From Nemophila menziesii (taxonomy: Eukaryota > Streptophyta > Magnoliopsida > Boraginales > Hydrophyllaceae), in assembly GCA_029959085.1 (NCBI GenBank), contig JARWIR010000001.1:65968899-66032898 (forward strand): DNA of 64,000 nt, read 5' to 3'. Below the pieces are notes generated by a model. The model saw only the letters and a list, made by a program, of their open reading frames with translations, searched no databases and had not been told where the DNA came from. Made by a program: the position numbers and the translations under genes. Shown here piece by piece: positions 33,085 through 45,354 of the stretch (its first letter is position 1; every line of letters starts with the position of its first letter).

Positions 33085-33590
33085 CAAGTTTTTACGCAAG
33101 TTATTCCTGAGAAAGAAGCGAGTGTAGAGATCCCAAGAGAGAATCTGAGAGTCTCAAGAAGAAGTGAACGAGAGCTACCAACAAAGCTTAAAGATCCGGG
33201 AAGTTTTAACCTTCCTATTCAAATAAATGGTATGCTCAAGGTGAAAGCTATGTACGATGTGGGTTCTGGTGTGAATCTTATGCCTAAGTCCGTGTTTGAG
33301 AGACTTGGACTTCAGAAATCAGATAAAACTCCATGAAGTTGCAGTTCGCTAACAACTCAGTTACCAGGACATGGGAAACAGTGGAGGACTTCTTAGTCCG
33401 TGCAAGTAATATCGCCAACCCTACTGACTTTGTTATACTTGAGTTTGATGCAGATAAGAAGGTTCCAATCATACTTGGATGACCTTTCATGGCCACAAGT
33501 CAAAGTGTAATCAACTTCCAAGAAGGGACCATCACCCTTCATGCAAAGAATGTATCAGAGACCTTCTATGTCTTGGGTCAAGGAAGTTAG
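33085..33590 (+). pseudogene. Aspartic protease of family B element, broken
   Basis: Follows the gag stop. KLKDPGSFNLPIQ, then MYDVGSGVNLMPKSVFERL with D-V-G-S at the catalytic position, and VILEFDADKKVPIILG followed by TGA at 33480-33482 where relatives have the first residue of RPF. A frameshift lies near 33335. Beyond VSETFYVLGQGS the sequence jumps to the integrase tail. Confidence 0.8.
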
Positions 33591-33895
33591 ATCCCACCGT
33601 TCCTGTCATCCACATCCTTTCACATCACAAAGTCCCTCCTGAGAAGATCCACTTAAAGCCTGTGGATACTGAGCCAAACATTGAGTTTGGGGTTGGCCAT
33701 GAAGTTCTATGGAAATCTCACAAACGCAAGAATAGGCCACGTAGTTTCAAAGACTCGTGGATGGGACCATTCATTGTCACTAAGGTTGTTTCAGCCAAGG
33801 TGATAGAAATCCGACCCAAGAAGGGGATCAAGCGCAGATTAGTTGACGTTCATAGCCTAACTCGTTGTTGGGGAGGCTATATTCGCAAATCTTGA
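33591..33895 (+). pseudogene. Integrase C-terminal tail joined after a pol deletion
   Basis: GHEVLWKSHKRKN, WMGPFIVTKVVSAKVIEI and VDVHSLTRCWGG align with the end of pol at 60703-62745 ([34 protein letters not shown]). Reverse transcriptase, RNase H and the integrase core, about 3 kb in the relatives, are absent between this and the protease. Confidence 0.75.
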
Positions 33896-34540
33896 TAGAG
33901 GTAACACGTCTAACTTTGAAAGACGTTAAATAAAAGTGCTGTACGGGAGACAACCCGCAATTTTTTAAGTTTTTATGTCTTTTACGTTTTTAGTTTATGT
34001 TTAGTTTAGTTGATTTTAGTTGATAATGCATATTTGAGAAAGGTATTAGTGTTTTTGATGCTTAGGTATTGGAGAAAACGAGTTAGGGAAGTAGAACAAA
34101 ATTTTCAGAGAAAAGTGCGGGATTAAGGTTTATAAAAGATGTATAATGCCATTATTCCGAATTTACAAAACCTCAAGCCTCTTTCTCTTCTCCAAAACTC
34201 TCCCAACTCCATTGAAGCTCATAAAAACCTTCACCAATCATCAAAACACTACCCAATCATCAAGAAAAACACACCAATTCTTCTCTCCACCTCATTACAA
34301 AGGAGACTCAAGCACACAATCCTCACCAAACACAATCAATTGAAGAATCAAGAGATCAAATTTTCAAAATTCATCCTACAATTTCTTAAATCCAAGCCAA
34401 TCCATCAATAATCCACCTCACCCACATAGAGATTCATCATCCATTCATCTTTCCTACACCAAATCAAGCTTGTTCAACAAAAAATTCACAAGTTCAAATT
34501 TCAAGAGTTGTTAAAGCTTTGAGTTGGGAGTTAATTAAGG

Positions 34541-35698
34541 ATGACTAATAGAACAACAATATTAGCTAACAAGAGGGAGGTGAAGAAAAGAAAGGTATTG
34601 GATTCAATCAAGAAGAAATCAAATAACAAAGATTCTAGTTCTAAATCAAAGGGTAAAGACAAAGTAGATGAAGCTGCGATAACTTTGCTTGATCATAATG
34701 GTAAAAAGCTTTACTTCCACAAGGTCCTACACCCAAGGAGAAAGAGGAAGCTTCAAGGGCCCTGAAAGCTTCTGCAGAGAAACAATTAAAAGAACTACCC
34801 TTTGCTTATGAGAAAGTATTCAAGGAAGAAGTTGGTACAGGAGAATACAAGAGATTCTTAGAGCTTGGTGCGAAATTGGGTTGGTCTACGTTCATGGTAA
34901 GACGTTCTGAATTATGTCATGAGTTAGTTTCGGAATTCTATTTAGGCCTCTTTGGCCGAGATAGTAAAGGTTGTGTTCCGATTAGAGGAAAGCTAGTTCC
35001 TTTCACAGTTGAGGAGATTAGAAACCACTTCAAGTTTAAGAAATTGAAAGGTTATTGCAAATATGACGAAAAATCTTTGATGAGGAATTACTTTTTGAGC
35101 ATGTATTAGACAAGGAGAAAGTGCAATCACATAAGGGAGAATTGAAGGCACCTTGGCCTAACAAATATCTTCAATCGGATGCGAGAATTTGGCACAATTT
35201 CCTTATTCCTAATGTCTTTGGGAACACACGAACTTTGGATGTGACTATGAAGAACGCTCTAGTTTTGGATTGTATTTTGAGAGGAGAAGAAGTAGATGTG
35301 GCACAGTTGATCTATGAGGAGGTGATACGATTTTCGGTCTCTCCTAAATCAGTTTATAATGTTAAATTTCCTATTATGATCACGTGTCTTGTGCGAAAAT
35401 GAATGTTATATTGGGTGAAGAAGAGAAACTCGAATTTAAGACGAGTTATATTGATAATGCTTGGATAGAGGATATCTTTCGAAGAGCGGGTTCTACGAAA
35501 GTCTGGAAAGAAGAAAAGGAGCAAAATTGGCAAGAGAAGATGGAGGAGCGTTTAACAAAATTCGAAGCAGCTCAAACTTCTTTAGTCAATGATGTGGCAC
35601 AAATCAACGCTAATCAAGTGCACATCATGAAACTCCTTGAGCAATTAACGAAAGATCAAGCAAATCCTACCTTGGATGTCAATGATGCGAGGCAATAA
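34541..35698 (+). pseudogene. Athila-type 3' ORF of family B element, frameshifted
   Basis: Starts MTNRTTILANK with a Lys/Ser-rich N-terminus, then in other frames EYKRFLELGAKLGWSTFMVR, ELVSEFYLGLF, KLVPFTVEEIRNHFKFKKL, WPNKYLQSDARIWHNFLIP and VFGNTRTLDVTMKNALVLDC. The C-terminus (MEERLTKFEAAQTSLVNDVA) has a heptad pattern. It aligns with the frames at 3-980 and 58504-59695. Frameshifts near 34725, 35095 and 35395 break it. 33896-34540 between pol tail and this ORF is a noncoding leader. Function unknown. Confidence 0.8.
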
Positions 35699-37285
35699 GC
35701 CTCGAGAGTATGTTCTCTTTCTTCCTTACCATTTCTGTAAATGCTTTTATCTGCTAATTTTAATTTCTGTTTCGAGTCTTTTTCGAGTCGTGGGGACACG
35801 GCTCATTCTTGAGTTGGGGGGTGTGGGGATTCGTTGTCTCTCATCTCCATTTTTCTGTTTTTAGGTAGAAATTTAAATTTTTGATACATGGGAATTAGAT
35901 GTAGAGTGTGTTTAATAGCTTGAAAGCATAAGCTCAGTGAACTGATGATAGTAAGTAGTATGTTTATGAGCTATGTTATTTGTATGCTTTGAGTATTTGC
36001 AGGAAAACACACGTTGATAGTAAAGAAAAAATTAGTGAGCAATGCGATAGAAAGTATGTTCGATCTCAGGGAACCTTAAGAAGTGTGTAGGCCGTGAGAT
36101 CCAAACTAGTTGACAAACCCATTTGATGAAAGTGCTAAAGGTAAGAAAATAACGAAATTGCATAGTGTAGAAAGTGATTAAGGCGGTTCTTTCATATTGA
36201 AGCCTTTGAAGCCTTTTTATACCTTCTCACCTTGTTATTCTAATTTTATATGCTATATCCTTTTCAGCCACTTCTAGCCTTCCTAAAGCTTTTTATTGAA
36301 ACACATTATAAACCATATCCCTTTAAATTATAGGACTTTTCCATATGACCCGCACTCGAATCGCGATGCATAGACAGTTGTTTTAGAGCTTGAGTTTGGG
36401 GTGGTGGGTCCACCATTATGGGAATTGTTATTGGGATGGGATGTTTGGAGCTTATTAATTGTGCTTTGTGCTTTATATTGATGATGATTCACAGATTTTT
36501 ATTGTAACTCTTTGCCAGGGTAATAGTGAATGAAAAAGAAGCTACGAGCTAAATTTGCCAACAAGGGCATTAAAAGAAAATATATAAATGAGAAAATTAG
36601 CGTGATATTTCAACATTAAAAAGAGTCATAGATTAAGAATTAATTTGAAAAGAAAAGAAAATATATATATTCGGACCGGCAAAGTGGGATTTTTATGTGA
36701 ACATCATATGCTTTAATTGGGTTATTGGGGATGCTAAATTGTGCATCAAGGAATTCATTGGGTTGAGTGAGAAACGTTTTATGAGAGTAACTCAAGCTCT
36801 AGGGCGATTCATTGATGGCTAGTGAGGAGAGAGCCAAAAGCTCACTCCAAATTATCCAAATATACTATCATACCATCCCTAAGCCTAAATTACAACCTTA
36901 AAGACCTTTTGATTCTTTGCTATGTAATTGAGAAGTGATTGAGCCATTAGAGAATAGTTAAATGGATCTTTGAAATACTAGTGAAGCTCGATGAACAATC
37001 TATAGCTTTCTTGGGGAACTGAGTAAAGTCCCAATCCTTCTTAAATTGCGAAACTAATCTGATCATGAATTCAAGCCGTGTTGACTGTGGATATAAGAAG
37101 TGTATAGGTATGTAATTTATGAATATTATTGCATGAAATTTTCTGAGTTGTTGCTTTAGGTTTATTCAATATATTCTGCTATGCTTTTCCAATCGTATTG
37201 AAAATTCTATAACTGTGTATTTATAGACTTCCCTTTGTTTTTATCTTTATTGTATCGGGACGATACAACTTTGAGTTGGGGGTCT
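35699..37285 (+). other. Noncoding 3' tail of family B element
   Basis: Contains the same ordered blocks as the family A tail: GAGTCGTGGGGACACGGCTC at about 35787, the 'gagtttggggtggtgg' block at about 36391, 'tttgccagg', 'gaggagagagccaaaagctc' at about 36825, the hairpin at 37250-37268 and the polypurine tract GAGTTGGGGGTCT. No ORF. Confidence 0.7.
37250..37268 (+). other. Stem-loop before polypurine tract, covariant form
   Basis: TTGTATCG-GGA-CGATACAA. Compared with CTTTGTCG-GGA-CGACAAAG in family A, both arms have changed so that all eight pairs are retained. Confidence 0.75.
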
Positions 37286-38817
37286 TGATGTCTCCTCATT
37301 TGTGATAGATTTATATTAGGATGAGACATCATTTTTAGTGATTTAGAAGTTATAATAGTCGATTTTCTTGAGAAATAGTGCACTTTCCTAATTTGAGTCT
37401 TGATTTAGTGAAATAATATTTATAGAGCATATTGGATTTAATTGTTTATTTAGTGTGTAGCTTTAAAGATAATTATGGAGATTAATTAGAGTCCAAGTCA
37501 AAGACTACAAGATATGGAAAGAGATTAGCATGGTAATTGGAGATAAGGAAATAAAAGCTAAAATTATGGAAAAGGAAAAGCTGCCTAAATCTGAATTTCT
37601 GCAGCAACGCCTAAAGAAGTGGTGATAACTCCAAAGGAAACCGATTTTGGAAGATCCTTTCATAGGGACGAAGATAATTCTGTGAGGATTCTTTTGGTAT
37701 ATTGTGGAGCAAAAACCGACCAATAACGAAGAAGATATGCTCAAAACAGTTCAGCAGTAATTATCTTTATTTCCATACAAATTTGAGTTGGGCTTGGAGT
37801 CCATTACTTAACCTCTCCTTCAAGAAAACGAATTAGGTCTTCTAAACACCTATAAATACACCCTTATATCACTTGTAAATCATCCTTGCCTCATAGTAAT
37901 TAGTTCTTAAGGTTTTATTCTTCCAGTTTATTGTAGAGAGTAAGATGATGTCTTTTGTAATTTCTTTTAGTTTAATTCTATCAAGTATGAACTAAACTCC
38001 CTTACCTTGGGTTTTGCATCATGTATAATCTATGAATTCTAATTCTTCTATCTAGGTTTCTTTGGGAATTACATGTTTTAAATTGATATTAGCTGCTTAC
38101 TCTTATATTTGTTTATGTGTTTTGATTTAATGACTGTTTTCCTTGCTAGTGCACGAGTATAGAATTACCTTAATAGTAATTAGATGATCACCTTAGCTGG
38201 CTGTCTAATTATTGAAACACCACTTAACGTCTAGTGTCGATATTAGTCCTGACAAAACTGATTCTAACTAGATAGTCATTAGGGTATAATTTAATCACCA
38301 TATCACCAATTGAATATATTGTTTGCTTAGGGCCTTAGTAGCGTTTGATAACCCTATTTGAAACAGCTTCTTGGTTGTGCCGTAGCCCCCTTAGTCGCTC
38401 TCAAGGTCTAAGGAATGGGAATTTAGAATCCTGACTAAGTATACAAGAGCTAATATTCTCCCTTATTAACTAGATCTAATAAAAATAATTAGAAGGATTA
38501 GTGCATACTAGCAAAACCTAAGCTATACTTCTCATCTCATATTCTTAGTATTTTATTTTATTGTCTTTATTTTCTTAGTTGTAATTCTTAATTTCGAATT
38601 CTATTCGCTTTTAGTTTCTGTCTTTAATTATTTACTTCTCACTCGTTATTCCTACCCACGTGATTAACACACTTAAGTCCCTGAGAACGAACTCAACTTA
38701 TCAACTAAAACTTGCATACGTCCTGTAATACTTGCAGTACTGTGCCTGTCTAGGATGAGAGTGCGTAGTTTTCTAAACTTTATTTATCATATTTTTATCA
38801 CACCCTAGGAGACACCA
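37286..38817 (+). repeat. 3' LTR of family B element
   Basis: 1532 bp, one base shorter than the 5' LTR, ending CTAGGAGACACCA. TATAAATA at 37851-37858. Identical to the 5' LTR over 37718-38481 by eye. Confidence 0.93.
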
Positions 38818-39308
38818 CAGTTCAAGCTCCAACATATCTTTTAATCGTCTACTAACCGAATAGAATCGGTCTAGGAATCTTGCTTGAAGCTTATCCCAAT
38901 CTGGAATGACAGGATATTTGGCATCGTACCAGTTGCTTGCACCTCCGGTCAAGAAGAACTGGAACATCACGTAATACATCCGCTCCTTAGTAACTCCTCT
39001 TATGATATAAGCATCACAAATTTGCATGAATTTCTGAATATATCGGATCAGATCTTGTTGTGCAGCACCGCTAAATAGTCCATGATTTGCAAACTGCGTT
39101 AACATCTCTGGATCTGGCCTAAATTTAGCGGCTTGGATTTCTGGAGTGCGAATTCCACGTGGTTGCACTCTAAATGTGACGGGTAATTCAAGTCTCCTTG
39201 GATTCTCCTTCTGTAACTATCTATAAAACAAAAACTAAAAGACAAAAGCGTAAAATAGAACTAACTGAAATAAAAGCACAAGATATATGCACAAGGACTA
39301 ACGATGTA
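38818..39308 (-). pseudogene. Athila-like gag N-terminal part
   Basis: Gag start of the minus-strand element whose pol is at 23155-26217. RIPTEI-type core: RTPEIQAAKFRPDPEML, DLIRYIQKFMQICDAYI, ERMYYVMFQFFLTGGAS and RFLDRFYSVSRRLKDMLELE. It is cut at 38818 by the family B element and continues at 29374. The precise start is unclear; the frame is open upstream of MQPRG to about 39220. Confidence 0.85.
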
Positions 39309-39327
39309 GTCCCCGGCAGCGGCGCCA
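39309..39327 (-). other. Primer-binding site (tRNA-Asp type)
   Basis: Minus-strand TGGCGCCGCTGCCGGGGAC, identical to that at 30919-30937 and six bases from the LTR end. Confidence 0.8.
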
Positions 39328-39333
39328 AAAACT

Positions 39334-40843
39334 TAGTGTCGACTAGGGTGTGATAAAAATAGAATATAAATAAGTGAAATTAGTCACCCTAATCTAGCAC
39401 GGTTCTGCAAGTATACAGATCGTATGCAAGTTTTAATAAATAAGTAAGATTCGTTCCGCAGAGACTACGAAGGTTAGGGGAATCTTATGCAATAATCAAG
39501 TGCAAATATTAAAAGCTAGAACAAATAAAACGCTAAAAAAGTAAAGACAAATAGATTTTTATTTGGTTTTTCAATTAACTAAATTAAATTAATAAAGTAA
39601 AGACAGAAAATTAAATGCAAGAGAAGAAGTTAGTATGAGAGTTTAGCTTGAGTCAATAGCATGTAATCCCCACTAGTTTTGCCGTTCTAAACATGTAAGG
39701 GTGAATTATGTAGTATTTCAATAATCGCTTCCAATTGCGCTAGGTAGTTTTAAATAGGGTTTACCTGTGTCAATAAGGAGTCCTAAGCAAACTGTTCCTG
39801 CAATTGGTAAAATAGCAATACACTAAACCATGGTGATTATCTAGTTAGGTTGATTTGTCAGATCTAAACCCTACACTAGACGTTATGTGCTAAACATGTA
39901 ATTAAACACCGTTGTCAATGATGACCTAACTACTAGATGGTAATTCTATATGGTCACGATCCACAAGAACACAGAATATAAATCCAAACACATAAACAGA
40001 GAATAAAAACAATAATTCAATTTAAAACATAGAATTCCCAAATGAGATAGATGTCAAGCAAATATAGGGTTCATACATATATGCTAAAACTTAAGCTAAT
40101 AGAAATTTTGTTCATACTAAAGGAAGAAAAGAAAGAAATTACAAATTCAAAGGTTGAAGAAGACATATTGATGAACAGCTTCTTCCAGACTTCTTTTCTT
40201 GTGTTGTAAGCTTCCTCTTGGCTTAAGGTTTCACCAAGGATGATTTTATAATGTTAAGAGGCTTTATTTATAGTGTATAGGTTGACCTAGTCGTTTTCTT
40301 GAAGGAAAAGGTAAATATTGGGCTCCTAGCCCAATTCAAATTCGTAGCCAAAAAACGTGGAATCAGCCCCGTTATTGTTTTGGTCCTAGCAGCTTCAATA
40401 CTCATCTGATTGACGCGTATGAGTAGTCGAAATTCATTGTCTCAGAAAGATCTTTAACTTTTCTCTTGACCGTTTTTTCAAATTCCGCATCGATTTTAAG
40501 ATATAAGCTGATTTGTGGTCGTAGGTGCAGGAATTCAGATTTAAGACAACTTTTCCTTTTCCATATTTTTAGCTTTCACTTCCTTATCTTCATTTTCCAT
40601 ATTTATCTTCTTTCCTTTAGCTCTTTGAACCAACTTGGACTCTAATTAATTACCATATATCTCTAAATCTTCACACTAAATAAATAATTAAACGCAATAT
40701 GCTCTAAAAATAATAAATAATTCATTCAAGACCCAAAATAGGAAAGTGTACTAAATCATGTGAAAATAAACCTATAAACTAATAAATACGCCTAAAATGA
40801 TGTCTCGGAAATAGATTTTATTATCACAAATGAGGAGATATCA
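39334..40843 (-). mobile_element. 5' LTR of the minus-strand Athila-like element
   Basis: Minus-strand TGATATCTCCTCATTTG (from 40843) to ...TCGACACTA (39334), 1510 bp; the terminal CA has become TA. The inner inverted copy of the tip (GAGACATCA) is at about 40798-40808. TATAAATA on the minus strand at 40265-40272. Family B-like but clearly diverged. The 3' LTR is lost: pol is cut at 23155. Confidence 0.85.
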
Positions 40844-42394
40844 AAAATATTATGAGATTGTTTGTCTCGTAAGAAGCAAAGTAATGAATTATTGATATAA
40901 TCATAATTCGTGTTCCATTTACATAATATTATTCCCTGAAGTGATTAAAATTACATTCCCTAAACGAATGCAATAGCTTTCAAATGCATATCAAAATAAA
41001 CATTGTGGTGACAAAATTTGATTGAACAAAATCACATTCTCTGGCTCAAAACCATTCCATGTAGTGGATGGAAATGCATTCCTTGTAACGATTGTTGAAT
41101 TTTTCAATCTCTTTGATAATGGATATGTAAACAAAATTGGTAGGGTTAAATATGATTAAATATTGTATTCTCGGGCTAAAATTATTCATTATAGTAAATA
41201 AACCTGTATTTCTAGAAGAAAATGTTATGTCTTTAATGTGTATTGAAATCAGCGTGGTGGTGATCATAACTCCACCTGAGGTTGAAAATCATGATAGTGT
41301 TTTAGAGTTCGCTTTGCTGGTATGTTTTCCTAAAGTATATGATTGTTTTTACTATAATTGTTGTTTAAGAGAAAAAAAAATAAGGTGAGGACAACAAGAT
41401 TTATCGTTAAAAAAAAGGATCAGATACAAAACATACCGAAAGAGGACGCCGTTAATTATTTCATGAGAATACAAAGAAAAAATAGAATACCGTTGCTATA
41501 CTTCTAAACTTCAAAAGGTGGCTCATGCAGGTTACATAATTATTCTCCAAAAGTAGATATTATTGTAGCTAGAATTATTCTTGAAAAAAAAATAACGTTA
41601 AGACCTTTTACAGATTTCATATCATGAAAGTACTCATGAAGTAGTAATATCGTAAGTAGAGTTTTATCCCAATATTAGAGTTTAACATTCTATATTTTTG
41701 TAAGCTATAACGTTTCATTCCTCGAAGTAAAGGGAGCTACATTCTCTAAGAGAATGTAACTGTCTTAATTATCTAAATAAATAGACGTGTAGATGAAAAA
41801 ACAAGTGAATTAATGTTGTATTCCCTAATTGGAAATTATTCCCTGGAGATATAGAATCAAATTCTCTGAAGCAAATTCATTATTTCCAGCTTCTACAAAA
41901 ACTTACCTGGAGTGACTTAAATACTGTTTTTCCTAGCTAAAAACGATTCCTTGAAGTGAATGGAAGTGCATTTTTGGAAGAAAATGCAATGTTTATGAAT
42001 GTGTCTAGAATTGACATCTTGGTCACCCGAACTCAAGGGTAAGAAAAATAAAATCCTTACCACCAGAAGTGAAATAATAAGGAATATCTTGAAAGTAAAA
42101 GATCACGGTAAATAAGCCATCACAAAATGATAAGCATGATTATTATCGATAAAGTGGAACTATATAGTGTTTGCGTACTCGTGGAATACTAAAATATTTA
42201 TTGATCTAATTAAAAAATTTTGGATGCCCAAAAGTTATGTTACCTTGTGGTACAAAATTGGCAAATTATGTTAAAAGTAAATTCCAAAGAAATTTACTAA
42301 ATTTAAAGGATATTATCCAAAATTAGTATTTTGTATAAACCACAAATGTCCGTAACAATGTATATCTTTTGCATTATTTACAAAAATCTCACCA
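40844..42394. other. Unassigned, with degenerate short repeats
   Basis: No supportable ORF. Phrases such as 'attccctgaagtg', 'cattctctg..gc' and 'gaatgcaat' recur loosely (about 40930, 41040, 41720, 41830, 41950), suggesting old tandem or dispersed repetition. It may belong to the Copia-like remnant that follows. Confidence 0.35.
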
Positions 42395-44727
42395 AAAGTG
42401 TGTAGGAAAATAAAATATGATATTTCTTTGAGGTTATATAATGTACAAATTCGTGCAGTTAAAACACTCATTGTGCAAAAGAAAAGATGTCATAATCCAA
42501 AGAACTCTGTATTATTAAATGACCGACTTTGTCAGCTAGGGACAATAATGATATATCGACAAATAGATTACTCACTTGGTCTCTACTTAAAAGAACCGGA
42601 AGATTCATTTTACCAAGTGACTACCCCCTTATTAGGGGGAGAGACAAGTAAACCTGAAGTTGTGTGACGTATAGACTAGGCAACCTGAAGTTGCATGACG
42701 TATAGACCAGGCAACCTGAAGTTCCTAACACATGGTGGAATAAAATTTATTATATAATTTATATCCACAAACTAAAGAATAGGAACTTGATGTTAAAAGA
42801 AATATCTATGTGCAAAGTATAGCAAATAATATACCTAATACATTCGCAAGTAGAATAATTCATTATCCCAAAATATGTTGTAAACGCTCCAACATAGGTT
42901 ATTTTCCCATATAGACACATAACAAATATTCCAGTGAATGTATCAAACCAACGCATGAAGCGTGGTAAGCCTGTCGGTTTAAAGTATACCATGCCCCAAA
43001 GAAGAAAATCTCATGAGTAAATGGTTAAATGGTAAATATTGTGGAATGTGCACTCCATGTGATACGACATGAATTATTAAGACAAATAATGTTGGCACAT
43101 GCATTTCTCTTAAAGAAAGTAATGGCCGTGAAAGGACCTAGGTACCTAAATACGAGAAAAGTTATGTAGATTATTAGTCTACTGAAAATATTTAAAACTG
43201 TTAGAATAGTTTATGGGATTAATATATTTCATTTAATATAGCGCTTGAAATAAATGATAAGGATCCTAAACCAAAAAAATGGTGAAATATGTCAACGACA
43301 ATAGAAAGTGTAATAGTGACTTGTGAAATTAAAAAAAACACTACTTGTATCACGAAGGTTCCTACAGAAACCTAGAATTAACTATGGGGAGACGTCCTCA
43401 TTCTTATGTTATTGATACAATGTAGTGATTATTAGATGGATATTAAGTTTTTTTGATAAACAAAATAGGTGCTAGAAGCATGACATGTGCCCAAATAAAA
43501 AAGGTGTTTGAAAACACAAGTGCCTGAAGCACGATAGGAACTTGAAGTACTTAGAACGTTTAAATATGAAATAAACGAAGATTGAGAAGTTACTGAAATA
43601 TAAAAGTTCCTAGAGTATAAAAGTTCTCGAAGAACGTAATTTATTTAAATCACAAGAGAAAAGTGTATTAATTATGAAGGGGTACTCGGTAATTGTTGTC
43701 ATAATGAAAAGGATGTGATATTTGAGTATTGTACTCTTTTTCCTTCACTAAGGTTTTTTCCCACTGGGTCTTTCCTAGTAAGGTTTAACAAGGCCTGAAA
43801 ATATTTATTGTCATAGGAAGTATAATCTCTTTTATTAATCAAGAAAATGATATTACTATCACTAAATACCTTCAAAAAAATCCAGAAGATTTACTAATTA
43901 AAGTTTCATTAACGACGACATCAAGGTACAAATATATTTAGAAATATGTAATGTCGTAATGAGGGGGAGAATATATTGAAATTCTTCATTTTTCCTTCAC
44001 CACAGTTTTTCCCATTGGGGTTTCCTAGTAAGGTTTTAACAAGACAGATTGAATATGTGTCATAACCCCCAAGGATTGATGTACTCTTTTCCCTTTCATC
44101 AAGTTTTGTCCCGATGAGTTTTCTTGATAAGGTTTTAATGAGGCATATCTTTTAGTGAATATCCAGGGGGGGAGGTATGAAATATTCTTTTAAGTGGATT
44201 ATTCAACATACTCAAAAGAAGTGTGGTATATCTTCAACAAGAATATATCGATGATATTGTATGAGAATACTATTTCTTGTACCACACATAATTAGATTGG
44301 CTGCATTAAGGAGACAAAACAAAACATATTTCACCAAAGTCTCCTACACACACGAGCTACAAAGAGTGAGGATATTGACATCCGACAGATACAATCACAC
44401 AATAATTTTGTAGATTTTCCTGATGAAATCATTGTCAACCACAATATTCAAGAAGTAGGTCCACAATATTGAGATACGACAACTCAGAGATCTCTTGCCA
44501 ACATCAGGGGGAGCGTAAACAAGACTGTACTCTTTTCCCTTCGTCCAAGTTTTGTCTAAATGGGTTTTCTTGGCAATATTTTCACGAGGAAGTGTTTCAA
44601 GATGATTAGTTCCATCTATATGTACTATTTTCTTTCGACCAAGTTTTTATCCCATAGGGTTTTCTTGGCAAGGTTTTAACAAGACATATTTCATAATGGA
44701 CGGACATCCAAGGGGGAATATTATGAA
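42395..44727 (+). mobile_element. Copia-like retrotransposon 3' region, decayed
   Basis: No intact protein can be read. The region from about 43730 has five degenerate copies of the phrase 'ttccttcactaaggttttgtcccactgggttttcctagtaaggttttaac', at about 43738, 43999, 44090, 44535 and 44630. In plant Ty1/copia elements this phrase is commonly found between pol and the 3' LTR. Purine-rich 'ggggggg agg' (44165) and 'agggggaa' (44717) stretches resemble polypurine tracts. The assignment rests on this phrase only. Confidence 0.5.
42655..42725 (+). repeat. 31-bp tandem repeat
   Basis: Two full units and a partial unit of 'aacctgaagttg.{1,2}tgacgtatagac.aggc'. Confidence 0.75.
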
Positions 44728-44863
44728 TACGTTATTAAAGTGGATGTCCAAAGGCCAAATGTCTTACTATTTGTTTCTTACAAATGTGACAAGTGAATAG
44801 TCATTTGTTACCCTAAATATAAGGCTTATTCTTTTGTAATGAGACTAGTAATCTTCATCTTCT

Positions 44864-44910
<47 letters not shown>

Positions 44911-45146
44911 TTCTTCTTCCTCTTCCTCTTCTTCCTCTTCCTCTTCTTCTTCCTCCTCTTCTTCCTCTTCTTCTTCTTCCTCTTCCTCTTCTTCTTCTTC
45001 TTCCTCCTCTTCCTCTTCTTCTTCTTCTTCTTCTTCTTCTTCTTCTTCTTCTTCTTCTTCTTCTTCTTCTTCTTTAGCTTAAATTGTTATTGCTCTTTAC
45101 ATATTTCTCCATCTAGTTTAGCTTATATTATCCTAGGTTATAACAG
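44728..45146 (+). mobile_element. Probable Copia-like LTR with TTC array
   Basis: Starts around TATTATGAATACG after a purine-rich tract and includes 'ctaaatataaggctt', a TATA-like promoter, followed by the TTC array and 'cctaggttataaca'. Ends are not fixed by a target duplication. Confidence 0.4.
44857..45073 (+). repeat. (TTC)n microsatellite with TCC interruptions
   Basis: About 217 bp of CTT/TTC triplets with scattered CCT. Frames across it translate to poly-Phe/Leu and are not genes. Pyrimidine strand purity makes it a candidate triplex-forming (H-DNA) tract. Confidence 0.95.
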
Positions 45147-45354
45147 ATGATAATACTTTTTATAGTTAACATAAATTATATTCATAATTATGTTATAATG
45201 CACACAACAGGAAATCAAGTTTTTGACGACTTCGTTTTGGCCTTTAGACGACCCTTGTAAAGTGTTGTCTAATCTTTGCCTGCACTTTATACCATAGTGG
45301 CCTATACTCGTGTTGCCAATGTTATGACTACACTTTGATAGGATAGTCGGCTAT

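Larger units (their letters stand above)
29380..38817 (+). mobile_element. Complete but pol-deleted Athila-type element, family B
   Basis: 9438 bp with two LTRs, primer site, gag, protease remnant, integrase tail, 3' ORF, noncoding tail, hairpin and polypurine tract. Reverse transcriptase, RNase H and the integrase core are missing. Flanks are CTGTT (29375-29379) and CAGTT (38818-38822), a 5-bp target duplication with one mismatch; removing element and one flank restores the gag frame of the minus-strand host element. It is the youngest-looking full insertion here, with LTRs about 98% alike by eye. Since it lacks the enzymes it must have been copied using another element's proteins. Confidence 0.93.

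Noticed and set aside
44839..45150. 103-residue Phe/Leu-rich frame resembling a membrane protein
   Set aside because: It is a translation of the TTC microsatellite.
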